Positions 48,388 through 60,574 of a DNA stretch of 64,000 bases are shown here, in pieces. The translations under genes were made by a program, and so were the position numbers. This DNA comes from Hofstenia miamia. Its lineage: Eukaryota > Xenacoelomorpha > Acoela. How positions within the stretch are numbered: the stretch's first letter is position 1; every line of letters begins with the position of its first letter. The notes below the pieces were generated by a model. The model did not search any database. It worked only from the letters and a program-made list of their open reading frames with translations, and was not told where the DNA came from. The DNA lies in NCBI GenBank assembly GCA_004352715.1, contig SCFE01000013.1, forward strand, positions 2,621,200 through 2,685,199. The letters run 5' to 3'.

Positions 48388-49334
48388 TGCTGTCGCTGTT
48401 CAGCTGTATATACCTGATATTAATGATTATGCTGCTATAAATAAGGAATATGTATCAGCACTTGGTCTAGGTATTGATTCTATTGGGCCTCCTAGCAGAA
48501 TCGTAGTTTCTCTTTCCTGCGATTGTATTATTTTCTGTGCCTTAATTCCTCATGAAAGTGTCTCAAGAAACCATCACCATGTGCAATCTATTTCCGACTG
48601 GGGTCCTTCGAACATAGGACCTTACAGTCATTTAATTAAAGCCAATTCTGTGAAATGGTTAGCAGGACAAATCTCGTTAGTCCCTGCTACAATGAAACTA
48701 TTAGATTCAACTATTTTTGCGCACCATGCTTGTTTGGCTTTGAGGCATGTAAAGCGTTTGTCACATGTCTTTGGAGAGGCTTCACCCGTTTTTGCCTTCT
48801 GCTATATTACTGATATTTCATATTCGGACATTATTTACAATATTTGGAATTACGAATGTCCTTTGCATGTTTGTGAAGTTGCAGCAATGTCCAGAGAGTC
48901 GCCTGTTGAGTGGGAAGTCGCTTTTGCTGAAGACATCGAATTGGTGGCATGTCAGATTGCTAGCTGTTCAATATCATTTGTTCACCAATCTAATTTATGT
49001 TTTCATGCTTCAAGTTTTGTCAATTTACCAGAATGTTTCGCGTTCATTAGAAAACACTGTATACAGCATAATGTTATAAATCTGCGTGTACATTGTCTAT
49101 CAGCCGTATTCGGTGAGGCTAGAACTTTCATGGCAGATCAAAGCATTCCTTTTTATATTATACCATTTACCAATTTAGGTTCTAATTTAATGGTTTCTCT
49201 TGTTTTTGTATGTGAAGACAATTTGTAGAGTTATTTCATGTTTTCTTTTAATTCTATTACATTTTAAAATTATGCATCATTGTTAAAGCGGATGCTTATG
49301 CATCCAAATATGTAACTGATTTACGTTTTTAAAT
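48388..49334 (+). repeat. Assembly duplicate of the DPH6 3' end
   Basis: 947 bp identical in reading to 47440-48386, joined by a single N at 48387. It contains the second RidA-like half of DPH6 with an open frame but no start of its own. It is almost certainly an unmerged contig overlap, not a gene duplication. Confidence 0.9.
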
Positions 49335-49830
49335 TCAATCGACGGAGTAAGTATTTTTAGAAGTTGCAACGCCTTAGTACCAATTGTGAATGTTTCTTTT
49401 ACTGTAGCAACGTAGGGAATCAACCTTTGCCCACTGTATGGAACATCTAAAAGTTGCGAAAAACGTACTGGTCAAGAGATTAAGATGCAGACTGTAGGTG
49501 GCTGTTTTAGTCTGCTAATAAACTTTTCAGTAAATCCATTTTCATCCAGTTAGCCACGCGAATTAGCATTTTTGTGCATTAAAATTTAATCTTTGATACC
49601 AAAGGGCTTGAACAAGTCAGTGTTATGAGCAATACAATCATTAGTTGTAGTAGAATATTTAAATAAGTATAGTTTATTATGAAACACGGAATTTGGATTT
49701 TGCAAAAATTGCTCAACGTCATTAGATTCTAATAAATTTGTAGCTATAGCCTGCTTTGATCTCTAAAAGTGTTTTGATTCTATCAATCTTAACACTCTAA
49801 TTGAAAAACACTGAGAATTTTCTTGTAGTA
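49335..49830. other. Downstream of DPH6, nothing recognised
   Basis: AT-rich, without identifiable genes or repeats. Confidence 0.5.
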
Positions 49831-50335
49831 GTAACAATTGATAACTAGCTACCTCAATCTAAGATTCCAGGGAGTTAAATTAAACGATATTTTTTCTGAA
49901 CGGTTACCGGTTTACAATGGGGGGATTCAACGAACGATTTTAGGTCCGCTTCTTTTTACTATTTATGAAAATGACATGCATTCTATAACTAATTGCAATT
50001 TAATCAAATATGCGGAGGATAATATCAATGCAGCTAGCAGTGGAATCTATAGAATTGAATTGTAACAAATTGTCAAAATATTTTTGCAAGCATAAGTTGA
50101 ATATTAATTAAGCTAAAACAGAATTTTGTATTTTGCAGCCCAATAAAAGAAATTACGATTTTCTGCAGTGATTTTGAATATAAATAATATTAAGTATCTT
50201 GGCGTAACTATTGACTCAAAGTTAAAATTCATCTCTCATATCAATTTAATAGCTACAAAATTAGCTATAGGTATAAAAAGTATGTCAGTAGTTGTTAGGC
50301 AATTACCACCTTGTGCGATGATTTAAAATTCTACA
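49830..50335 (+). pseudogene. Non-LTR reverse transcriptase relic
   Basis: The plus strand reads SYLNLRFQGVKL, GGIQRTILGPLLFTIYEND and NLIKYAEDN (catalytic YADD changed to YAED). Stops follow, then NIKYLGVTIDSKLKFISHI. Order and spacing fit the palm-thumb part of a non-LTR RT. The active-site change and stops show it is dead. Confidence 0.7.
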
Positions 50336-50539
50336 CGATATGACTATGAATAATGAAATTGTTTACAAATTTAATGTAAATTGTTCAAGACTATAGATAA
50401 TGCACTTTTATTGAGCCACGAGTCTATTTTGTCCGAACTTAAAATTTTATTGATATTGGGAAATACTGTCAGTCATAATATAGAAAGTTACTCCAATATT
50501 TTAAAAAGAAATAAATTAAACCAAACAAGCAGTTATATT

Positions 50540-51160
50540 AAATGTACAAGCAAAAATTTAGCGAATAAAGAACCTATAACAAGTACTGATATTTCAAATG
50601 GATTCGAAATGGTGGTTTATGATTGGATAAAATGTCTTAGAGAGGGTTGAGAAGACATTAATAAGGACAACCAAAGAGAAGGAAGACCACTGTTTGTAAA
50701 AATATAACAATTGATAGCTTGTGTGAAAAATCTAGTCGACGAAGATAGAATTATGATCGATGTAACTGCACATCATGGTAAAATACCACATGGTTCAATA
50801 TTTTCAATCCTATGTATAAACCTTCGCTCTCAGCTCGTTAAGTCCCAAAAACGTTGCACCAGAATCAACATGATAAATGAACTTGTTTTTCTGCCACATT
50901 TACCAAATATTGAGGTTAATGCCAATGATTCCTTTAGCCCATTATTACAGTCGATGAAACATGGATCTATCAATTTGCTCCTGAAAGTAAAATTCAATAA
51001 AAACAATGGCTACCCTGGGCATCCTTGAGATCACACAAGTTAAAAGTTCCCAGGTCAGTAGAAAGGTCATGACAAGCATCTTCTGGGATAGGAAAGGAAT
51101 AATTCTTATTGATTTTCTTGAACAGAGAACTGTTACGAGGATCAAGGATTATTGAAGTTT
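50540..51160 (+). pseudogene. mariner-like transposase relic
   Basis: The plus strand has VVYDWIKCLREG, then DINKDNQREGRPLFV and CVKNLVDEDRIMIDVTA (helix-turn-helix part). In other frames it has PIITVDETWIYQFAPESK (first catalytic Asp with the family's DETW) and VMTSIFWDRKGIILIDFLEQ. The later catalytic residue is not seen. Several frameshifts and stops. Termini were not found. Confidence 0.75.
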
Positions 51161-52870
51161 GATCGGCTTGGCTCTCCAACATCAAATTTAGGACACATTT
51201 TGACATGTTCAGATAAAGTAAGAAAAGTTAGCATATGAGGTACAATCATTTCTCCAGAATTTTTGAGAGAATAAGCTCATTTCAACACTCTTATATTATT
51301 TACTGCTGTCATCGATGTTCTGGAGGGCTACAAATTACCCAAATGAACCACTTACCACCATAAAATATAGTGGAAACATAAATTTATTGAAAATAAAAAT
51401 TTGAAAAGTAAGTAAACTTTTATTATTATGATAATCATCATAACATTAAGATTATGAATAAAGGAGAGTTCACGATTTCAGGAATCGGCTGGAGAAGAGG
51501 GAGAGTTCTTTAGAGCTGGTCGTTTTGCTTACTGACGGCATTCTGTGTCAGCTTTGTCATTGCAAAAAATCACCAATGTGTTGTCTTTGCTCAATCTTCA
51601 AAAATTCCTCTAACTTCTATAGCCATTTTTGCATCTTAACTTATTTTTTTCAATAAATGTATGTTTCCAATATGGGTTTATGGTGCTAAATAATTCATTT
51701 GGGTGATTTATAGCCATCCCAAGCACCGATAACAACAGTAGTTATTTAAAATTTGGGACATTAACTTATTGTCTCTTAAATTCGTTCTAGGTATTTTGCA
51801 ATGTTTTCAAATAAAGCCATTGCCTGTTTAAAAAGATCATTAATGTATTTTGAAACAAGCGTTTAACCTCTACATATATGAACATTTTGAGGCCAGTGAA
51901 AATTTTCAAATTCCTCCGAGAAAATGTTCATGTCCTCAGCGCCAAATATGCTGTGCCCCTATTCAGCTTATTAATGAGTTTAGGAATAAACTGAAAATCA
52001 GCATTCATGAAGCCAAGATTCACTTTTATAGATGGATTCCTTGGGCTTGTAAATTGTGAGAAAGATATATGCTGTGAACCCTGGAAAATGTGGAGACAAA
52101 AAGTGCTTTCTTTACTTATGTATCCACAGAAAAATAATATCCTAAAATACGTGTTTTCTCTAACTGTTAAGGCATTTGTAAGCTGAAACCGCATTTTCTA
52201 TCAATAAACTTGGATATGAAAAATGCATGTTATACCTGCTACCATTTTCTTAAATTTTGGTTTAGTTGAGTCCACTTTGTTGTAAATTGCTACAGCAAAA
52301 TATTTTAGTTGCGGGATAGTTTCAATAAATATAATAGTAAATTTTAGTTTTTTGTAAATTATATTGTCGTTTTCCACTTTTGGAGACATTACGCAGATTC
52401 TATTTACATTGAAATATTTGGCAGAGAATACATACTGAAATTTTGCAAGTTTTCAACATTTATTTCTGAAGTTCCTTATTAAATTGGCAATATTTTTATC
52501 ATTATCAATGTATGCACTTGCCATCTGCGTTGTGTTCTCCACTACCTATGAAATATAAACCCGTTGAAATAATTTATGTAAATATTGTGCAGCTGAGTAA
52601 GCAAACTTTCCTGAGACATGTCATTACATATCAAACCCTGTTAAAAAAATCTCCTCAAATTAACCCGTTAAAAATTATTACATCAATTGACAATATGTGA
52701 AACTACATGACAATATTTTCAATATGATGGCTGAGATTAATGGAATTACCAAAGGAACTTTATTTCATTTGTTTATAAAGTATATTTACAAACATTATGT
52801 AAAAATTGATAGAATTAGAATATATTGTGATTGTGCAACGAAGTAAACAAATTAATGAAAAAAATATTTT
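51161..52870. other. Intergenic, nothing recognised
   Basis: Open frames here are short and low-complexity. No conserved motifs seen. Confidence 0.5.
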
Positions 52871-53110
52871 TTGAACAGCTTCGTTAACAATAGACAGCAA
52901 CGTGTGCGTATTGATAATATAAATAGTGAGTACTTAGCAACTACTAAAGGGGTTCCACAGGGTACAGTGCTTAGTCTTCTTCTTGTTAATTTGTACATAA
53001 ACGATTTGTCAACAAATATTGTCGATGCGGAACTAATTCAATATGCAGACGACATTTGCGCCATAAATAGATGTGTGAGTCCAATAATAGCCACAAGTGG
53101 AGCCCGATTA
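52871..53110 (+). pseudogene. Non-LTR reverse transcriptase fragment
   Basis: SFVNNRQQRVRIDNINSEY, KGVPQGTVLSLLLVNLYIND and ELIQYADDICA are motif B and the catalytic YADD of a reverse transcriptase. Only about 80 residues remain before homology ends. It is a distinct family from the CDCPRCR-type copies. Confidence 0.75.
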
Positions 53111-53455
53111 GCTCTGAGAGAATCCAGCTGTTGGGGGCCCAGACAACATAATATTATAGGGCTGGAAAAATTCGGATACTTTTGATCGAGCATTACATAC
53201 TAAATATTAAAGAACTCTCCAGTCTTAGCTAAATTTTCAGAAACATTTGTAACAAGTAGCTGAAAAATTGATTGAAATATATTTAATTAGACTAAAGATC
53301 GTTATTAATTTAAGTCTAAATATTTACATGTATTATACATATTATATATTTTGTCAACCATTCATCTAGATCTAGTCCTACAACTACAATATAATAAACA
53401 TAATACGTTGAACAAAAGGATAGAATGGATTGAAAATGTAGTAAGACTCTCAACT

Positions 53456-53457
<2 letters not shown>

Positions 53458-53514
<57 letters not shown>
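53458..53514. repeat. (TA)n microsatellite
   Basis: About 28 TA units, directly before the Penelope-like inverted segment. Confidence 0.95.
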
Positions 53515-53518
<4 letters not shown>

Positions 53519-54480
53519 GATTAAGTAAGCATTTGATGGTATTAATTTTATATTTGAATCACAAAATGAATGAAATTGAATGTAAAGATTGTTATTTGTT
53601 GGTTTTCGGTACATTTTAGTTTCGTAGGAATGGTTATTGTACGTTATTGCAACATCCAGAAGATTTAATATATTGTTCACCGAAAACCAACAAATACCAA
53701 TCTTTACATTCCATTTCATTCATATTGTGATTCAAAATATAAAATTAATACTATCAAATGCTTACTTAATCGTATAATCAAAATTTCTTCAAATTACCAG
53801 AATTTAATTGAATCAATCTCTGAATTATATGAAATTTTGGAAAACAATGGCTATCCACATAGATTAATTAAGAGGTATGTTGATCAACAGCTAACAAAGA
53901 AACCTGAAGTAATATGTAACCAAGATCAATCTAATGATAAAGAACCAATATATTGGAAGTTGCCGTATATCGAAGAACACCAACAATGGCTAAATCTAAG
54001 AATAAAGAAAATTAATGCGAAATTAAGATACACAAGAATAAGACCAATATTAGAAACTAAGAAGACCTGTAATATATTTCGCAACAAAGGTCCGATTCAA
54101 GAGATGCTTGTTTCATCAATTGTATATAAGTTTACATGTGAAGAATGTCACCATTCTTACATCGTTGAAACAAAGCGACATCTTCAAACTCGGATTGATG
54201 AACATCTTTCAGGGCACTTAAATTCCGAAATTTATACTCACCAACATCAAGCAAACATCAATAATTTTAAGATCATTATGAAAACACCTAATACAAAGAC
54301 TTCTGAAGCCCTAATTATTAAGAACTTAAATAAACAAAGATTAATGAATAAACAAAGAACGACCAACATATTGAATATCTTTTAGTGTATACATATTTAA
54401 CAAAATTAAATGTAGTGAATTGTAAATTATATTACCACAAAATTTGTATTGAGGATGATTTTAAATCAAAACCGGTCGCA
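53515..54480 (+). mobile_element. Penelope-like element, 3' part with GIY-YIG domain
   Basis: The frame 53837-54385 (182 codons) contains MENNGYPHRLIKRYV, WLNLRIKKINAKLRYTRIRP and then a GIY-YIG endonuclease-like segment, IVYKFTCEECHHSYIVETKR followed by LQTRIDEHLSG. The usual YIGET is YIVET here, losing the glycine. Just upstream, 53515-53620 and 53672-53780 are inverted copies of the RT C-terminus (minus strand ETKMYRKPTNNNLYIQFHSF), so two pieces lie head to head around a spacer of about 50 bp. The RT catalytic core is absent. After the stop, sequence related to a second copy follows. Confidence 0.8.
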
Positions 54481-54534
54481 TAGTATAAATCTGAGCACAA
54501 TAGTATCAATATATATGTATATATATACATAAAG

Positions 54535-54760
54535 CATCAACCTCTGACTTTAATATTTTAATGAAACACAAATGCACCAAGATCGCAGAATCAATTTATA
54601 TTAAGGAAGAGAAACCTAATTTAAATACTAAATGTCATCAAACTCTTCACTTGTTTTAGTTTAATTAATTAATGATTTGTAAATTTATATTTTACCACCA
54701 AATAATTTTTTGACTGACGATGGTACAGTAAGTACCGAAAGTACTCTTAATTAAAATTTT
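54535..54760 (+). pseudogene. Second Penelope-like 3' end
   Basis: KCTKIAESIYIKEEKPNLNT and a stop near 54662 match the end of a GIY-YIG module. The following bases (TTGTAAATTTATATTTTACC, then ACTGACGATGG) parallel those after the first copy (TTGTAAATTATATTACC, then ATTGAGGATGA). A TA-rich region follows. Confidence 0.6.
54714..54740 (+). ncRNA. Hammerhead-like core motif in the Penelope-like 3' region
   Basis: CTGACGA (fits CUGANGA) at 54714-54720, a GGTAC/GTACC stem with loop AGTAA, then GAAA at 54737-54740. Penelope-like elements are known to carry hammerhead motifs. One unpaired T precedes the stem, and no convincing stem III or cleavage triplet was found. Confidence 0.3.
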
Positions 54761-54774
54761 CGTTGTTTCTTCAT

Positions 54775-54777
<3 letters not shown>

Positions 54778-54808
<31 letters not shown>
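54778..54808. repeat. (TA)n microsatellite
   Basis: About 15 TA units. A second TA run at about 54839-54856 lies between short inverted arms (GTTAGCAGACAGTGGAT and ATCCACTATATGCTAGC). Confidence 0.9.
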
Positions 54809-54814
<6 letters not shown>

Positions 54815-54874
54815 GTTAGCAGACAGTGGATTATCTATATTATATATATATATATATCCACTATATGCTAGCAT

Positions 54875-55213
54875 TCCCTAGCTATCTTGTGCAATAATTT
54901 CACTTTTAAAATAATCTCCTAATAAAACCCCTCATTACAAGCAATGGAAAAGAGGACAATCTTAAGCAGTAGTTACAATGGATAAAAATTTCTTTGTTGA
55001 CACAGTTGGGTAAAAATTTTGAGTGCCTAAAAATCTGTCTTATTTTAAATAAAACAATTTAAATACATGATTTTAATAATAAAAGGAATGTCTTGAGGTC
55101 ATCAATTAAATTAAGAACGACTACAAAGTAGGGCTAAAACAAAAAGGCTTAAAATTAAAACTTCCAACAATAAACATATTAACGGAAAAAGTAGAATTAA
55201 TAAATAGACATCT
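54875..55213. other. Intergenic, nothing recognised
   Basis: AT-rich sequence downstream of the unrecognised minus-strand gene. Confidence 0.5.
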
Positions 55214-56646
55214 ATCTGTAATACTCCTTCACTTTACGAATGCCGTTAAAGAAACATTGCTATAAATGCAAATGATGAGAGATGCACTACAAATAAAACA
55301 TAATATATTTGTTAAAAAGGTTATTATTATAAAATATAAAAATATTATAAAATAAACAAACCTGATCCTTGATATCTAATGGCTGTTTGCCTTGCAATCT
55401 CTTTAAAACAGCAATTCTTCGAAAGTGTTTACGGGCGTTTTCAACTTCATGCTGTGTTTTTGTGCGCACATTGCTGATGTCCTGTGCAATTCTAGCATGG
55501 CAGTTTGCATGTTTTTGAACATCTCCTTCAGGGTTAATCCTACCTCCTTCTGGTCTAAGCTTAGTTTTTTTTTTCGTCAGATTCAGTTTAGCATGATAAG
55601 CGCGTAAGGTTTCTTGAGCTTGTTTATATGTCAAACTAGAAAGTCCCCGTTCGCATATTACATCAAGTTCAAAATTCAAGTTTTCACTTGCCTAAATTGA
55701 AACATGTCAGAAAATAATAATATGGACAGCTCAAATAATTACAGGTAAAGCGCGTTCTAACACAAACATAACAATAAAAAAATCTGAAAAATTAAATAAT
55801 TTGATAAGTTTAGAGTTGAAATTAGTTTTATAAGATATATCATACATAAATGTACATGTACTTAAATCAGGGGATTTCCATTTTTGGAGTTGAATTACAT
55901 GTAATTTGGAATTAAAATTGCATTGCCTAAAACTTTTTTTTAATCTTAGAATCAAATATAATTGATACAAGTGGAAGTTTAACTAAGAATCATTAAAAAA
56001 TTTTCTAATAGCAAATTGTCTCTAATATGGCACAAAAAATGATATGTATATTAGTAAAGATTATGCCTCCAAAGCGGATTATTAAGATGTCAAAAGTATT
56101 TTTGTGAAGATTCTTTCGAAGTTATAAAATAGCATTGTTTTCCAACAAAATTCTGAGTAACCGCGTGCTACAAATTATTTTATCATCGGTTTTCAGCAAA
56201 ACATTGATTCTGTGGTTATCTGGAAACAGCATCCAGATAACGACCACAGATTTTCGATTACTTAACAATCATAATCATTATCCACTGTAAGGCAATATAG
56301 CAGTGGTTTAAAACCTGACTATGCAGGCATACTTAAAGTTTATGAAAAAATTCCATTCCAACATTTTCTAAGAACCCTTATATAAGATGTAGTGCTTAAT
56401 GGAAATAACATGTTGGGCATTTGCGCATTCTGTTACGGTTTTCGGATTATATATACTACATACCTGCTTTACATAGTTATCCTTTGTTTTAGTACGACCA
56501 GAAAAGATATCAACAAATTTGGGTAATTTACGAAGTAATTCTATGTTTTCTTCAACATGCTTTTGAGCTATTACTCCGGAAGAGACAACACGTGAAGCTG
56601 CAGGATAAAAGTTTGGAACAGATGAAATAGCTCCTTTATTAGACAT
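55214..56646 (-). CDS. Unrecognised three-exon gene, basic helical protein
   Basis: Exons 56646-56464 and 55691-55362 are both phase 0 with clean GT-AG borders. A last short exon near 55261-55214 (QCFFNGIRKVKEYYR, then TAG) completes about 186 residues. Exon 1 starts MSNKGAISSVPNFYPAASRV and includes IELLRKLPKFVDIFSGRTKT. Exon 2 is Lys/Arg-rich and predicted helical, with YKQAQETLRAYHAKLNLTKK, GGRINPEGDVQKH and ENARKHFRRIAVLKRLQGKQ. No membrane segment or signal peptide is visible. Even codon quality, absence of stops and the splice signals argue for a real host gene. I do not recognise the family; a coiled-coil, cilium or cytoskeleton role is only a guess. Confidence 0.65.
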
Positions 56647-57355
56647 TAAATATCATCATTTTCTAAAATAGATAAAAAATTCGTCAATTTCAGTGATAAA
56701 CGCAACATTTGGTATCAAACAGAGTTACATAAATCAAGAAAGAATCGACAAGGCAACTACCAATTATCGCCATAAAACAAGGTTTGGGCTACTACTAGTA
56801 CAGCCTAGTAAAAATTTTCATATAGAGGAAAATCTGAAATTTGAAAATTGTTAATATTTTTTAAAGTTGAACTTGGAAACATCACGATATAAAATTTATT
56901 TAAATTAAGTGATGTTAGTGAACTTTCTATAGATTATGATTTGCTTCATAAGGAATTACAAAGCTTGGAAGTCAATAACAGTGTGAAAAGCGTAGTTGTA
57001 GGGCGATCATTGATGCAACAGAATTCAAGCAGAAAAAGTGGAGTGATATCATTGTAGCATCAAATTATCAAATTTACTCAAGAACAAACTTATTCATTTA
57101 ATGTCAAATAGCAGATAATATGCGAGATCAACTGTGTTTGAATAGGCGCAAAGTTATGTCTGTTGTTCTAAGTGTGCCTATTGACTGCTGACCAACAGCA
57201 AGCAACATCAAAGGGTCCCCTTTTGATATGAAATACACATAATAAGCTATTTATTTAAGCAAATAAAGATACGTTTTTTAAAAAAATTAATTGAATATAT
57301 ACTATTTACAATAAATTAAAACAAATACATACTATTTAAAATATATATATATATA
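56647..57355. other. Upstream region, nothing recognised
   Basis: Contains the presumed promoter of the 55.2-56.6 kb gene, without a recognisable element. Confidence 0.45.
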
Positions 57356-58355
57356 NNNNNNNNNNNNNNNNNNNNNNNNNNNNNNNNNNNNNNNNNNNNN
57401 NNNNNNNNNNNNNNNNNNNNNNNNNNNNNNNNNNNNNNNNNNNNNNNNNNNNNNNNNNNNNNNNNNNNNNNNNNNNNNNNNNNNNNNNNNNNNNNNNNNN
57501 NNNNNNNNNNNNNNNNNNNNNNNNNNNNNNNNNNNNNNNNNNNNNNNNNNNNNNNNNNNNNNNNNNNNNNNNNNNNNNNNNNNNNNNNNNNNNNNNNNNN
57601 NNNNNNNNNNNNNNNNNNNNNNNNNNNNNNNNNNNNNNNNNNNNNNNNNNNNNNNNNNNNNNNNNNNNNNNNNNNNNNNNNNNNNNNNNNNNNNNNNNNN
57701 NNNNNNNNNNNNNNNNNNNNNNNNNNNNNNNNNNNNNNNNNNNNNNNNNNNNNNNNNNNNNNNNNNNNNNNNNNNNNNNNNNNNNNNNNNNNNNNNNNNN
57801 NNNNNNNNNNNNNNNNNNNNNNNNNNNNNNNNNNNNNNNNNNNNNNNNNNNNNNNNNNNNNNNNNNNNNNNNNNNNNNNNNNNNNNNNNNNNNNNNNNNN
57901 NNNNNNNNNNNNNNNNNNNNNNNNNNNNNNNNNNNNNNNNNNNNNNNNNNNNNNNNNNNNNNNNNNNNNNNNNNNNNNNNNNNNNNNNNNNNNNNNNNNN
58001 NNNNNNNNNNNNNNNNNNNNNNNNNNNNNNNNNNNNNNNNNNNNNNNNNNNNNNNNNNNNNNNNNNNNNNNNNNNNNNNNNNNNNNNNNNNNNNNNNNNN
58101 NNNNNNNNNNNNNNNNNNNNNNNNNNNNNNNNNNNNNNNNNNNNNNNNNNNNNNNNNNNNNNNNNNNNNNNNNNNNNNNNNNNNNNNNNNNNNNNNNNNN
58201 NNNNNNNNNNNNNNNNNNNNNNNNNNNNNNNNNNNNNNNNNNNNNNNNNNNNNNNNNNNNNNNNNNNNNNNNNNNNNNNNNNNNNNNNNNNNNNNNNNNN
58301 NNNNNNNNNNNNNNNNNNNNNNNNNNNNNNNNNNNNNNNNNNNNNNNNNNNNNNN
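57356..58355. other. Assembly gap of exactly 1,000 Ns
   Basis: Fixed-length placeholder, so the true size is unknown. Equal gaps lie at 59359-60358 and 62051-63050. Confidence 0.99.
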
Positions 58356-58734
58356 TTCTCTAATTCCTGCTGCACTTGCTCTGATGATGTTGTCACCTTC
58401 TCCATTCGTCGTACAAAGAAACATCGCACCCTTCACTCGTTTTTCAATCGGGCTTGTACTGCTGCTAATTACATCTTGACTCGCAACTCTCCAACAGCGA
58501 TTGATTTATTTTCCCCGCCACCGAGCTTCAAGAAATCTTTGATGGCTTTCCTCTTTGCTGAGCCCTTCTCCAACTTCGCCTACTCTCCCATTTGCTCCTA
58601 TTTCATCTCCTGTGACTGTCCTCGCTGCCGTAAAACTTGACTTGTTTTTATTTTTTTTGTTGTGTATGCTTTCAGCGGCCAAATAAAGTCATTTATTATT
58701 ATTATTATTATTATTATTGAATGCAGAAGTAAAG
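58356..58734 (+). mobile_element. Non-LTR retrotransposon 3' end
   Basis: After the gap, an open frame gives CTRSDDVV-region sequence, FSIRRTKKHRTLHSFFNRAC and ends SCDCPRCRKT, then AATAAAG and a (TTA)n tail. It is about 97% like the copy at 29.6 kb reversed and shares its downstream flank. Confidence 0.9.
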
Positions 58735-58970
58735 GCAATGCTATAATATCATATTGGTAATTTTTAATTTTTAACTACTATATGAAATTGCTACTCAATT
58801 GGAAAACGAAGACTTGGAGGACATTTACAAAGTAAATTTTTAAATAATCATAAATGTAATATCACATTATAAAAACACAAACTAATGAATACCAGAATGG
58901 TATCCATAATATGGTACATTATGGTACGATACCAATTCATAATCGGTACTCTACTTTATACTTTGTAAAT
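58735..58970. repeat. Inverted copy of the flank at 29275-29510
   Basis: Matches essentially base for base in reverse complement and ends at a single N (58971). Confidence 0.85.
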
Positions 58971-58971
58971 N

Positions 58972-59358
58972 TCCATTCCTTGTGCCATTCTTCTCTACGC
59001 ATCTCCTTGTTGGTGGCCTTCTTGTGCTTTGTTCCACTCCATGGAACATTTCCAGAAACATGCTTTCAAATGGATTTCCTCCGTGGACTATAAAGACGCT
59101 CTGCAGAAATTCTCCACTCTCCCGCTGTCACTCTACTTCTATGCCTGTGATCTCCTCCTGTTCAATCAACTACTGACTCACAAATTGGATCTTGATCCTT
59201 TTGATTTCATCAAGTTCTCTAATTCCTGCTGCACTCGCTCTGATGATGTTGTCACCTTCTCCATTCGTCGTACAAAGAAACATCGCACCCTTCACTCGTT
59301 TTTCAATCGTGCTTGTACTGCTGCTAATTACATCTTGACTCACTACCCTCCAAAAGCG
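58972..59358 (+). mobile_element. Another non-LTR retrotransposon fragment
   Basis: An open frame begins SIPCAILLYASPCWWPSCALF and continues EHFQKHAFKWISSVDYKDAL up to ILTHYPPKA, where the N gap begins. It is the thumb part of the same family as 29.6 kb, with more amino-acid changes (R to H, R to C), so it is a separate copy. Confidence 0.88.
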
Positions 59359-60358
59359 NNNNNNNNNNNNNNNNNNNNNNNNNNNNNNNNNNNNNNNNNN
59401 NNNNNNNNNNNNNNNNNNNNNNNNNNNNNNNNNNNNNNNNNNNNNNNNNNNNNNNNNNNNNNNNNNNNNNNNNNNNNNNNNNNNNNNNNNNNNNNNNNNN
59501 NNNNNNNNNNNNNNNNNNNNNNNNNNNNNNNNNNNNNNNNNNNNNNNNNNNNNNNNNNNNNNNNNNNNNNNNNNNNNNNNNNNNNNNNNNNNNNNNNNNN
59601 NNNNNNNNNNNNNNNNNNNNNNNNNNNNNNNNNNNNNNNNNNNNNNNNNNNNNNNNNNNNNNNNNNNNNNNNNNNNNNNNNNNNNNNNNNNNNNNNNNNN
59701 NNNNNNNNNNNNNNNNNNNNNNNNNNNNNNNNNNNNNNNNNNNNNNNNNNNNNNNNNNNNNNNNNNNNNNNNNNNNNNNNNNNNNNNNNNNNNNNNNNNN
59801 NNNNNNNNNNNNNNNNNNNNNNNNNNNNNNNNNNNNNNNNNNNNNNNNNNNNNNNNNNNNNNNNNNNNNNNNNNNNNNNNNNNNNNNNNNNNNNNNNNNN
59901 NNNNNNNNNNNNNNNNNNNNNNNNNNNNNNNNNNNNNNNNNNNNNNNNNNNNNNNNNNNNNNNNNNNNNNNNNNNNNNNNNNNNNNNNNNNNNNNNNNNN
60001 NNNNNNNNNNNNNNNNNNNNNNNNNNNNNNNNNNNNNNNNNNNNNNNNNNNNNNNNNNNNNNNNNNNNNNNNNNNNNNNNNNNNNNNNNNNNNNNNNNNN
60101 NNNNNNNNNNNNNNNNNNNNNNNNNNNNNNNNNNNNNNNNNNNNNNNNNNNNNNNNNNNNNNNNNNNNNNNNNNNNNNNNNNNNNNNNNNNNNNNNNNNN
60201 NNNNNNNNNNNNNNNNNNNNNNNNNNNNNNNNNNNNNNNNNNNNNNNNNNNNNNNNNNNNNNNNNNNNNNNNNNNNNNNNNNNNNNNNNNNNNNNNNNNN
60301 NNNNNNNNNNNNNNNNNNNNNNNNNNNNNNNNNNNNNNNNNNNNNNNNNNNNNNNNNN
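59359..60358. other. Assembly gap of exactly 1,000 Ns
   Basis: Fixed-length placeholder between repeat copies. Confidence 0.99.
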
Positions 60359-60574
60359 ACATTCATCAAAATCATGTTAAACATTGGTAATGATACCCCA
60401 ATTTTGAATATTTTTACTTAAAATTAAATTATTTAATTGAAATTGACCATTTTGAGTAGTGACATCTAGTAAAATTTGAAATTATTATGTTGCCTAAAAT
60501 TATTGGCTTCCAGCCTTAAGATCTTGTAAAGTTTATTGGTTCTCGATTTTAATTGGATCGCTTGATTTTTGGAG

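Noticed and set aside
48581-49228. A second, separate RidA-domain gene after DPH6
   Set aside because: It is an exact repeat of the DPH6 3' end across a single N, so it is an assembly duplicate.
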